Shown here: positions 57,319 through 64,000 of the stretch, in pieces
How the letters are laid out: each line of letters starts with the position of its first letter
Position numbering within the stretch: the stretch's first letter is position 1
From: CAXBBB01 sp963793245
GTDB taxonomy: Bacteria; Bacteroidota; Rhodothermia; Rhodothermales; BA12
DNA length: 64,000 nt
Direction of reading: 5' to 3'
Assembly: GCA_963793245.1 (NCBI GenBank)
Contig: CAWBZG010000002.1
Span: 1,178,001 to 1,242,000, forward strand
Program-made: the position numbers and the translations under genes
The notes under the pieces: generated by a model
What the model saw: only the letters and a program-made list of their open reading frames with translations
The model's database searches: none
Told to the model about the DNA's origin: nothing

Positions 57319-57765
57319 ATGGCCCACTTTAAGAAAAAAACCGCGACGACCAAGCAGGAGATTCCGACCGCCTCGCTGCCGGACATCATCTTCATGCTCC
57401 TCATCTTCTTCATGGTGACGACGGTGCTGCGTGAGCAGGATCTGCTCGTGCGCACGGTTCTGCCTAGCGCCGAAGCTATCGACAAGATCGAAGAGAAACG
57501 CTTGGTCTCGTACGTCTACATCGGCCCCGAAAAGCTCGACGGCAACACGATGGGCGATACATCGGTCCAGATCGACGATGCACTGATCGAGGACATGTCG
57601 ACTGTTCGTGACATCATGTATGGCAAACTCGTCGAGGAGCCGCGCATGATCGTATCGCTCCGCGTTGACGGCGAGAGCGAAAGCGGAACGCTCATTGACG
57701 TGCAGCAGGAGTTGCGCGAAGCCGGAACGCTCCGCGTCAACTACTCGACAAAGCGTCAGGTCTGA
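57319..57765 (+). CDS. exbD: Second ExbD/TolR biopolymer transport protein
   Basis: 148 residues: basic cytoplasmic start (AHFKKKTATTKQEIPTASL), one transmembrane helix (PDIIFMLLIFFMVTTVL) with the conserved Asp, and a periplasmic beta/alpha domain (about 45-148). The hydrophilic linker is followed by VSYVYIGPEKLDGNTM and ends with YSTKRQV. ExbD paralogues in tandem behind one ExbB are common in Bacteroidota. The two here are clearly different in sequence, so they may form a heteromeric pair. Confidence 0.92.
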   Translation: MAHFKKKTATTKQEIPTASLPDIIFMLLIFFMVTTVLREQDLLVRTVLPSAEAIDKIEEKRLVSYVYIGPEKLDGNTMGDTSVQIDDALIEDMSTVRDIMYGKLVEEPRMIVSLRVDGESESGTLIDVQQELREAGTLRVNYSTKRQV

Positions 57766-57787
57766 CCGATTCTTCGTGATCCCTCAG

Positions 57788-57825
57788 GGAGCCTCGTCGT
57801 TCGCGGCGAGGCTCCTCTTGTTTTC
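57788..57825 (+). terminator. Intrinsic terminator after the exb operon
   Basis: A 12-bp stem GGAGCCTCGTCG / CGGCGAGGCTCC with a TTCG tetraloop, followed by TCTTGTTTTC. A strong hairpin at the operon end. Confidence 0.88.
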
Positions 57826-57836
57826 TACTCTCTCGG

Positions 57837-58262
57837 ATGATTCAACGTATCCAAACCGTCTACCTAACGCTGGCCTTCTTTGCGCTTGCGATTTTCGCCG
57901 CCATCGGACTCGCTATCGATCCCTCTATCGTCCTTCTCGACGATTGGCACGAATGGATGACCGCCGCCGCTCGCCTCTTCGCCGGATTGGGAGGCGTCGC
58001 TGCGTTGATTGCCATATTCCGCTACTCTGACCGTAAAGCGCAGCGGGATTTGATTGCCAACGCGCAGTGGCTCGTGATCGTAGCATTAGCGCTAGAAGTC
58101 GTCGTGATCTGGTTGTTTCCTGAACTTGTCGCCTTTACCGAGCGCGGCTTGGCGGCCGTCCCCGTTCTGCTTCCATTGGTGGGGTACGCGCTGCTGATGC
58201 TCGCCCGCAAAGCGATTGACCGCGACATTGCTCTTGTCAAGTCGATGGATCGGCTGCGGTAG
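57837..58262 (+). CDS. DUF4293 family membrane protein
   Basis: 141 residues with four predicted hydrophobic segments. The family-typical ends are present: start MIQRIQTVYL and C-terminus RDIALVKSMDRLR. DUF4293 is restricted to Bacteroidota and relatives; function unknown. It lies 12 bases after the exb terminator, so it probably relies on read-through or its own weak promoter. Confidence 0.85.
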   Translation: MIQRIQTVYLTLAFFALAIFAAIGLAIDPSIVLLDDWHEWMTAAARLFAGLGGVAALIAIFRYSDRKAQRDLIANAQWLVIVALALEVVVIWLFPELVAFTERGLAAVPVLLPLVGYALLMLARKAIDRDIALVKSMDRLR

Positions 58263-58280
58263 GGGCGAGCGCCAAGGGAA

Positions 58281-59288
58281 TCAGATCAACCTGTCTGGCT
58301 TGAGGTCGGACGCCTGTTTCTTGCCGCGGGCATAGTAGTCGAATAGGATGCGGCCCGAGTACGATGGGAAAGCCCTGGCGCTCGCCTTCGAACCCGATGC
58401 GTCCCGTAGCACGTGAGCGGCTGCGTACCCTCGGACGATTGCGCTAGCGTGATCGGCCTGGCCTTTGGCTAGGAACGCAGCAGCGGCAGCCATGTCGAGA
58501 GCAATGCGTTGGCCGAATATTCGGTAGAAGGCCGGAGAGGGGAGATTTTTCTGTAGCATCAGCAGGTTGTTGCGGACGTTGTAAAACGTCTTTCGCGCCG
58601 ACGAACGCGCCAAGGATGCGCCTCCTAAGTGCCATACCCGGCTGTGCGGGACGGACCAGACCTCGTATCCTGCCGCACGCAATCGCCAGCACAGGTCGAT
58701 CTCTTCCATATGCATGAAGAACCGCTCATCGAGCATTCCGACCTCCTCGATGGCTGACATTCGCAGCATCATGGCCGCGCCGCTTGCCCAGAAAATGCGC
58801 TGCGGTTCGTCGTACTGCCCTTCGTCACGCTCCACTGTTTCGAACATCCGGCCCAGCGCGAACGGGTACCCCAGCGCGTCGATATGCCCTCCAGCCGCTC
58901 CTGCGTAGTCGAAATGATCGGGATGGCGCTCGCTTAGAACCTTGGGCTGACAGGCTGCGCAGCCGGGATGGGTATCCATCCATTCCACGAGAGGCCCAAG
59001 CCAGTCTGGATCGACGCGGATGTCGGTGTTGAGTAGGACCGCGTAATCCGTGTCGACGTGAGCTAGCGCGGCGTTGTTGCCACCCACAAATCCGGTGTTC
59101 GACGAGAGGACAGTGAGTTCGACATCGGGAGCATTCGACCGTATCCACTCGACCGAATCGTCCGTCGAAGCGTTGTCGACGATGTGGACGTGGGCGGGGA
59201 AGTCGGTGGCGAGTATGCCGGGTAAGAAGCGTTCAAGCAGTGCGCGCCCGTTCCAGTTGACGAGGACGAGGGTTACGGTTGAAGACAC
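58281..59288 (-). CDS. Family 2 glycosyltransferase
   Basis: A 335-residue GT-A glycosyltransferase of the rhamnosyl/WbbL-like type. Seen: VTLVLVNWNGRALLERFL, HIVDNASTDDSVEWI, GFVGGNNAALAHVDTDYAVLLNTD (metal-binding DxD-like) and GMLDERFFMHMEEIDLCWRL (catalytic ED region). It adds a sugar to a lipid-linked or surface polysaccharide. The GTG giving VSSTVTLVLVNWNG is preferred; the frame is open further upstream, but a hairpin with a T-run lies there. It is not in a polysaccharide cluster. Confidence 0.9.
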   Translation of the reverse strand: MSSTVTLVLVNWNGRALLERFLPGILATDFPAHVHIVDNASTDDSVEWIRSNAPDVELTVLSSNTGFVGGNNAALAHVDTDYAVLLNTDIRVDPDWLGPLVEWMDTHPGCAACQPKVLSERHPDHFDYAGAAGGHIDALGYPFALGRMFETVERDEGQYDEPQRIFWASGAAMMLRMSAIEEVGMLDERFFMHMEEIDLCWRLRAAGYEVWSVPHSRVWHLGGASLARSSARKTFYNVRNNLLMLQKNLPSPAFYRIFGQRIALDMAAAAAFLAKGQADHASAIVRGYAAAHVLRDASGSKASARAFPSYSGRILFDYYARGKKQASDLKPDRLI

Positions 59289-59314
59289 AGGTAATCGGTT
59301 GGGCGAGTGCCCCA

Positions 59315-59358
59315 AAATAAAACGGCCGGTGCAGGCGTCCCACCGCCCTGCACCGGCC
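59315..59358 (-). terminator. Minus-strand terminator-like hairpin upstream of the glycosyltransferase gene
   Basis: A 12-bp perfect stem (GGCCGGTGCAGG / CCTGCACCGGCC, 11-nt loop). Read on the minus strand it is followed by GTTTTATTTT. It sits 27 bases before the proposed GTG start, in the divergent gap with recQ, so it would act as a leader attenuator or end a short minus-strand RNA. Confidence 0.6.
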
Positions 59359-59439
59359 TCCTGTGACAAACGTATCGTATGCTTGGGCGTCACAGGTGAT
59401 ATGCTCCTTTAGACACAGCGAATCGGTCAGCGTAACCTC

Positions 59440-61362
59440 GTGGCGAAAAAAAATCTCGACTCCGACGTTTTTCTCCAATCGGCGACCGGCGTACTGCGCT
59501 CGGTCTGGGGCTATCCGTCGTTTCGGGATGCTCAGGTCGAAGCCATCGAAGCCATCGGAAGCGGCGACGACGTGTTGGCCGTGTTGCCGACAGGCGGCGG
59601 GAAATCACTGCTCTACCAAGTGCCTGCTCTGGTGCGTGACGGATTGACGGTCGTCGTCTCGCCGCTGATCGCGCTGATGGAAGACCAGGTGCGATCCCTC
59701 AAGGAACGTGGGGTCGCGGCGGCGGCTATTGCCGGGCTGCTGCCGATTAACAAAGCTGAGCAGTTGTTCGTCAACGCGCAGCACGGCGCCTACAAATTGC
59801 TATATCTCGCCCCAGAACGGCTGGAAGGCGACCTGTTCGCGGCGTATGCCGACAAATTAAACGTGTCGCTGCTGGCCGTCGACGAGGCGCATTGTGTCAG
59901 CGAGTGGTCGCGCTCGTTCCGTCCAGCGTATCGACGCATCCCGGCTGCCCGAGCGCTGATGGGCGATCCACAGACGCTCGCAGTCACGGCTACGGCAACG
60001 CCGGAAGTCCGCACGGACGTTGTCGATCTCTTAGAACTCCGCAGCCCCAGAGTCCTCGTGCAGGGATTCCGTCGGACGAACCTCGCCCTCGTCGTCGAAC
60101 GGTGTGATCGGCGGCTGGATCGGATCGTCGGACTACTCAAGGAGCACGACAAAGGCTCAGCCATCGTCTACGCGACCACTCGGCGGACGACCGAAGGAAC
60201 GGCCAAAGCGCTGCGTTCTAGAGGAATTTCGGCGGCGTTCTACCACGGCGGGTTGAACCGGAAGGCGCGATCCGAGGCATCCGAACGCTGGATGAGCGGC
60301 CAGTCCCGCGTGATGGTGGCGACGAATGCCTTTGGCATGGGCATCGACAAGTCAGACGTGCGGCTGGTCGTTCATGCCGAGGCTCCAGGTAGTCTGGAAG
60401 CCTACTATCAGGAAGCCGGACGTGCCGGGCGCGACGGCCAACCGGCGACGGCGCATCTGCTCTGGCAACCTCGTGATCTGTCGACGCACGAACGGCTGGC
60501 AGACGCGGCTCACCCGGCACCAAAGCGAGCGGCGCAGGTCTTCGATCTGATGAGCGAGATCGCGCAGGTGCCGCTGGGTGAGACTCCCGACGATCCTATT
60601 CCGGTCAAAATCAAACTGATTGCTGATAAGCTAGACGTGACGCCAGCCGTCGTGTCGGCGACGGTCGACGTGCTGATTCGTGAGAAGGTGATTGAGCAGT
60701 CGTCGCGGCGAGGAGATGGGATGCTGCGGTGGTTGGTCTCGCTCGAAGCGCTGAGGGCACAGGGCGGGACGACATCGCTGCGGGCGTTTGTGGACGCTCT
60801 CGTGAGGCGCGTGCCTAAAGAGGCGTTTCAATCTCCGATTGCCGTCGACCTGGAACGACTGGGGCGCTCGCTCCACATGGAGGCCGGTCGGGTGCGCAAG
60901 GGCTTGGAGTTTCTCAAAGGGCGCGGGGTGCTGGAGTACACGTCTTTCGACGATCAGCCGTGGGTACGGCTTCTCGTCCCCAGAACGCGTCGGCTGGCGC
61001 TTGACCTGTCGGAGCTGTTGCGTGCCAAGCGGATGCTGGATCGTCGGCGTGACGCGATGGAACGCTACCTGTCCACCGATCTGTGCCGGATGCAGTTCGT
61101 CCTAGGGTATTTTGGCGACGTGACGAGCACTCGGTGCGGCGTCTGTGACACGTGTCGAACCGCGAGTCCTGGTATCGTCTCGGAGGAACAGGCCATCTAC
61201 CAAACTCTCGCCGCTGCTGCCTCTGACGACGGGCTAGTCGTCGATCCGAACGACGCCCGCATCCGGTTTTTGAGCGATGAAGGCTTGATCGAAGTAATAG
61301 ACCCTATCGCGCCTCGTGTCGCTGCAACTGAGGCGGGGCGGCGCTGGCTCAGTCGGCGGTAG
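59440..61362 (+). CDS. recQ: ATP-dependent DNA helicase RecQ
   Basis: A 640-residue 3'-5' helicase for recombination and repair. Seen: Walker A LPTGGGKSLLYQ, motif II VDEAHCVSEW, motif VI YYQEAGRAGRDG, and the RecQ zinc site (CRMQFVLGYFGD, CGVCDTC). A winged-helix RQC-like part follows; the C-terminus is short, so an HRDC domain is not obvious. The start is GTG. Its 3' end overlaps the convergent lipoprotein gene by 14 bases. Confidence 0.93.
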   Translation: MAKKNLDSDVFLQSATGVLRSVWGYPSFRDAQVEAIEAIGSGDDVLAVLPTGGGKSLLYQVPALVRDGLTVVVSPLIALMEDQVRSLKERGVAAAAIAGLLPINKAEQLFVNAQHGAYKLLYLAPERLEGDLFAAYADKLNVSLLAVDEAHCVSEWSRSFRPAYRRIPAARALMGDPQTLAVTATATPEVRTDVVDLLELRSPRVLVQGFRRTNLALVVERCDRRLDRIVGLLKEHDKGSAIVYATTRRTTEGTAKALRSRGISAAFYHGGLNRKARSEASERWMSGQSRVMVATNAFGMGIDKSDVRLVVHAEAPGSLEAYYQEAGRAGRDGQPATAHLLWQPRDLSTHERLADAAHPAPKRAAQVFDLMSEIAQVPLGETPDDPIPVKIKLIADKLDVTPAVVSATVDVLIREKVIEQSSRRGDGMLRWLVSLEALRAQGGTTSLRAFVDALVRRVPKEAFQSPIAVDLERLGRSLHMEAGRVRKGLEFLKGRGVLEYTSFDDQPWVRLLVPRTRRLALDLSELLRAKRMLDRRRDAMERYLSTDLCRMQFVLGYFGDVTSTRCGVCDTCRTASPGIVSEEQAIYQTLAAAASDDGLVVDPNDARIRFLSDEGLIEVIDPIAPRVAATEAGRRWLSRR

Positions 61363-61660
61363 ACGAGAGTGCGAGAATCTCAATGCGTGCCGAGACAGAG
61401 TCGGCGAGGATCAGGAAGCGTTCTGGGTCGCTCGACCAATACTCCAATGCGCGCATCAGGTCGTCTGAAGAGTCGGCTGGCGGGCCAGTGCGCAGAGAGC
61501 GGAGGAGGGTCGTGTCGGATTTAGCACGGGTCGTGGTGATCGCTGCGCGGGCAGTGGCATCGACGAGGTCGGGGGGTGGCGTCTCAGGCGGGCGGTCCGA
61601 ACAGGCAGACAGCAAGACCACCCCAACGAGCGCGCTACCCTTCCAGCCGAGCGCTCTCAC
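61349..61660 (-). CDS. Small lipoprotein of unknown function
   Basis: 103 residues. The GTG chosen overlaps the stop of the DUF4837 gene by 4 bases and gives a short signal peptide with lipobox (LLSAC followed by SDR). The mature part is short, acidic and helical (LADSVSARIEIL). Translationally coupled to the DUF4837 lipoprotein gene. No family recognised. Confidence 0.72.
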   Translation of the reverse strand: MRALGWKGSALVGVVLLSACSDRPPETPPPDLVDATARAAITTTRAKSDTTLLRSLRTGPPADSSDDLMRALEYWSSDPERFLILADSVSARIEILALSSTAD

Positions 61661-62763
61661 GAGGCGGGTGCGGGCTGGGCGGTGCGGAACGTCTGTGCGA
61701 TCACTTCCACCTGCCGCAAGAACTGCAGTTTGGGATTGTTCGGGGCGAACACCATACCGTCGATCAGGTAGAGGCGGCGTTGTCCTTCGTCGTAGAACAC
61801 GTAGGTGACAAACGGACCGGCCATCGTCGGAAAGCGGCGACCTTCGGCGTTTTCTGAAAACATGGCCCATACTCCGCGCAGTTCGAGAGCGTAGCGTCCG
61901 TTGAAGTCGATTTCGCTCGTCTCGAACGGAAGCCGTGTGTCGATCTCAATCCGCCCACCCTGGGATCCCTGCATATAATCCGCTGTGAGCGAATCGCGCA
62001 AGGAAGCCGCAAACTCAGGAGTGAGACGTGACGGATCAAAGTCGTCCTCGTAGTAGACGAACACGCTGCGCCACGTGTTGGTGAGCACGCGCCGCAACCA
62101 GGCGACGTTGGAGGGCAACCCCGGCGAGAGCGTGGAGTCGACGATAAAGAAGTCGTGCTGGACGTTGACAGCGAAATCATGCCGAGCCATCAGCGTGTCT
62201 TCGAGGTTTTGCTGGCGCCCTCGGTCAAACATATCCCGCTGCATAATTGTCCTCGTGCCGCGTTCGAGTCCACGGTCGATTCGCTCGTCGCTCGCCCGAA
62301 GCGCTTCGGCTACGGACTGTTCGGTAGGTCCGGTAGCGAAAACGACGGTCTGTCCGCGCCGCCAGACGTCGGAGCGCACAACGACGCCGCCTTGCCCCGA
62401 CTGGCGCAACTCCGAGCGTACGGCGTCGCTGAAAAACGCGCGTACGATGCTGGCTTCAAACGTCGAGTCGGTAAAAGGGGCGGCGACGATGATGTTCTTA
62501 TTGCTGCGGACCTCCTCCCAGCGCTCCTCGGTTTCGACGTTTCCTTCGATAGTCGTGTAGCGGTTCTCTGGCGCTGGAAGTGTGCGCACCGTACCACCTG
62601 CAGTTTCCCGAACCGCGTCGCCGATTGCGCCATCCCAGCTGACTGAGTCGACGACGGCATACAGGTCGGTATCGTTGCCAGACGCGAACGGGCGGAAGTC
62701 ACGGTCGCCCGTGCAGGCGGAGAGCGCGAGAACGAGTAGGAGAGGGGCCGTCAGTCGGAGCAA
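61657..62763 (-). CDS. DUF4837 family lipoprotein
   Basis: A 368-residue protein with signal peptide and lipobox (LALSACTGD). DUF4837 is a Bacteroidota-specific lipoprotein family. Visible features: a large soluble domain with NKNIIVAAPFTDST, ARHDFAVNVQHDFFIV, LRGVWAMFSENAEGRRFPTM, and PFVTYVFYDEGQRRLYLIDG. Function unknown. It follows trpA by 11 bases on the same strand, so it may be the tail of the tryptophan operon transcript. Confidence 0.85.
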   Translation of the reverse strand: MLRLTAPLLLVLALSACTGDRDFRPFASGNDTDLYAVVDSVSWDGAIGDAVRETAGGTVRTLPAPENRYTTIEGNVETEERWEEVRSNKNIIVAAPFTDSTFEASIVRAFFSDAVRSELRQSGQGGVVVRSDVWRRGQTVVFATGPTEQSVAEALRASDERIDRGLERGTRTIMQRDMFDRGRQQNLEDTLMARHDFAVNVQHDFFIVDSTLSPGLPSNVAWLRRVLTNTWRSVFVYYEDDFDPSRLTPEFAASLRDSLTADYMQGSQGGRIEIDTRLPFETSEIDFNGRYALELRGVWAMFSENAEGRRFPTMAGPFVTYVFYDEGQRRLYLIDGMVFAPNNPKLQFLRQVEVIAQTFRTAQPAPAS

Positions 62764-62774
62764 AAGCGGGGAGG

Positions 62775-63596
62775 TCAGGAGTCAGGATGGAGAGCGCGGA
62801 CAAAATCAGCGGTGCGGGCGTAGCGATCCTCATCGGTCAACGTGTCGTCTTCGAACAACGCTTCGACGTGGCGAATGAGTGCTGAACCGACGATGAAGCC
62901 GTCCGTCGTTTGCGACAGCCGGGCAGCGTCGTCAGCCGTCCGAATGCCAAATCCAACGAGTAGCGGATTGTGCGTGATACGCGTGCGGGCGCGGGCGAGG
63001 TAGCGTTCTACGGGAGACGTATCGCCCAACTCGGCACCTGTGATTCCGGCGACGGAGACGGCATAGACGAAGCCAGTAGCTAGAGTGTCAAGCCGGAGCA
63101 ATCGGTCATCGGGTGTATTGGGGGCGGCGAGGAAGACGGTAGCGAGACCATTCTTTGCGGCTGCCAATTCGAGTTGAGCACTCTCCTCGGGCGGCACGTC
63201 GGGTAGGATGAGACCGTCTACTCCTACAGAGGCGCAGTCGTGACAAAAGTTGCTCAGCCCGTAGCGCATTACCGGATTGACGTAGCCCATCAGCAGCAGC
63301 GGCGTGTCGTGTCGCTCTCGGAAACGCCGAGCCGTCTCCAACGTCGACCGCATCGTGACGCCTCCACGAAGCGCCACATCGGACGCGTGTTGAATCGGCA
63401 GTCCCTCGGCGAGCGGGTCCGAAAACGGCATGCCTAATTCGACGAAGTCGGCTCCACCGGCGACGATAGCGTCGAGTAGTCCGTCGGTGGCGTGCTGTGT
63501 CGGGAAGCCGTCGGTGATGAAGATGCCCATCGCCTTGCGCCCGCGCGCTATACAGTCGGCGAGGTGAGACGTGAGCCGGTTGGTCGTGTGCGTCAT
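62775..63596 (-). CDS. trpA: Tryptophan synthase alpha chain
   Basis: A 273-residue TIM-barrel enzyme that splits indole-3-glycerol phosphate to indole for TrpB. Seen: catalytic Glu in GADFVELGMPFSDP, LMGYVNPVMRYG, and phosphate-binding VGFGIRTADDAA. The loop usually read as PLADGPTIQ here reads PLAEGLPIQ, so the aspartate that helps catalysis in E. coli (D60) is Glu; this is a known type of variant in my recollection. The ATG lies 4 bases after trpB. Confidence 0.94.
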   Translation of the reverse strand: MTHTTNRLTSHLADCIARGRKAMGIFITDGFPTQHATDGLLDAIVAGGADFVELGMPFSDPLAEGLPIQHASDVALRGGVTMRSTLETARRFRERHDTPLLLMGYVNPVMRYGLSNFCHDCASVGVDGLILPDVPPEESAQLELAAAKNGLATVFLAAPNTPDDRLLRLDTLATGFVYAVSVAGITGAELGDTSPVERYLARARTRITHNPLLVGFGIRTADDAARLSQTTDGFIVGSALIRHVEALFEDDTLTDEDRYARTADFVRALHPDS

Positions 63597-63600
63597 GGCG

Positions 63601-64000
63601 TCAGGCGTCGAGGTAGGCGGCGAGGGTGCCCATGTCTTTGTCGCCTCTACCCGAGACATTGAGGACGGCGATCTGATCGTGATGCATCGTCGGCACGACC
63701 TTCTCCATGTGAGCGATGGCGTGGGCCGTTTCCAGGGCGGGGATAATGCCTTCGAGTCGCGAAAGCAACTTGACTCCGGCGACGGCCTCGTCATCGGTAA
63801 TCGGCTCGTAGGTGACGCGCCCGATGTCTTTCAGGTGCGCGTGCTCGGGGCCGACGCCGGGATAGTCGAGACCAGCCGAAACCGAGTGCGCCAACTCGAC
63901 CTGTCCCATCGCGTCCTGCAGCAGGAAGCTCATCGCACCGTGGAAAACACCTGGCTCGCCCTTGGTGAGCGTCGCCGCGTGGCGTCCCATCAGACCTTCG
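63601..64000 (-). CDS. trpB: Tryptophan synthase beta chain (5' part beyond window)
   Basis: The C-terminal 133 or so codons of TrpB are visible and the frame continues past the right edge (the window begins with EGLMGRHAATL). Seen: TKGEPGVFHGAMSFLLQD, VSAGLDYPGVGPEHAHLKD and VLNVSGRGDKDMGTLAAY, the PLP-phosphate Ser/Gly loop. It condenses indole with serine. Truncation is by the window edge, not by mutation. Confidence 0.95.
   Translation of the reverse strand, partial: EGLMGRHAATLTKGEPGVFHGAMSFLLQDAMGQVELAHSVSAGLDYPGVGPEHAHLKDIGRVTYEPITDDEAVAGVKLLSRLEGIIPALETAHAIAHMEKVVPTMHHDQIAVLNVSGRGDKDMGTLAAYLDA

Overview
The window is 64 kb of GC-rich, densely packed bacterial chromosome. It most likely comes from the class Rhodothermia (Bacteroidota/Rhodothermota; relatives such as Rhodothermus, Salinibacter or Rubricoccaceae); this is inference from gene content. 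The evidence is: type IX secretion (T9SS) type-A sorting tails on two very large secreted proteins; Bacteroidota-type families such as DUF4837 and DUF4293; frequent GTG/TTG starts with little Shine-Dalgarno signal; and a complex I gene block nuoJKLM-nhaD-pcd-nuoN, a layout I recall being reported for Rhodothermus marinus. I see no phage, CRISPR array or complete insertion sequence. This is mostly core chromosome with small repeat elements between genes.

Layout. 1-5.5 kb: a truncated two-domain parvulin chaperone lipoprotein (minus strand) diverges from a beta-propeller protein coupled to a T9SS-secreted cell-wall amidase. 5.5-14 kb: tRNA-Leu(TAA), an MFS exporter, a secreted M14 zinc carboxypeptidase, and a 1351-residue secreted endonuclease-I protein. 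14-19.7 kb: ECF sigma/anti-sigma pair, a lipoprotein, cobalamin adenosyltransferase, a SGNH-hydrolase/TPR membrane protein and an M23 peptidase. 19.8-31 kb (minus strand): malQ-treZ-treY (trehalose from maltodextrins), then hisS, lgt, a PLP decarboxylase and a cysteine desulfurase. 31-34.4 kb: a cNMP-type-domain histidine kinase followed by a response-regulator/thioredoxin-reductase-like flavoprotein whose frame is broken by one base. 34.4-34.75 kb: a 164-bp MITE-like element. 34.75-44.8 kb: DUF58 protein and the complex I membrane-arm operon. 44.8-52.7 kb: superoxide dismutase, phosphopantetheinyl transferase, IcmF, DUF937 protein, P-loop kinase, pabB and pabC. 52.6-55.3 kb (minus): a BadF-type kinase and a penicillin-acylase-like protein. 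55.4-58.3 kb: ExbB-small membrane protein-ExbD-ExbD energy-transducing operon and DUF4293 protein. 58.3-64 kb: glycosyltransferase, RecQ, and the minus-strand run trpB-trpA-DUF4837-lipoprotein.

Functional themes. Envelope and secretion genes dominate: parvulin chaperone, Lgt, amidase, M23 peptidase, T9SS cargo, ExbB/ExbD. Respiration and ion balance are represented by complex I antiporter subunits with an NhaD Na+/H+ antiporter in the same transcript. Cobalamin adenosyltransferase supplies the cofactor that IcmF uses. The most interesting items are the Cys-less response-regulator/flavoprotein and its kinase partner, two single-base frame breaks (that flavoprotein and the first exbD), the MITE-like element, a terminator hairpin lying inside the apparent 5' end of the phosphopantetheinyl transferase gene, and the multidomain nuclease.
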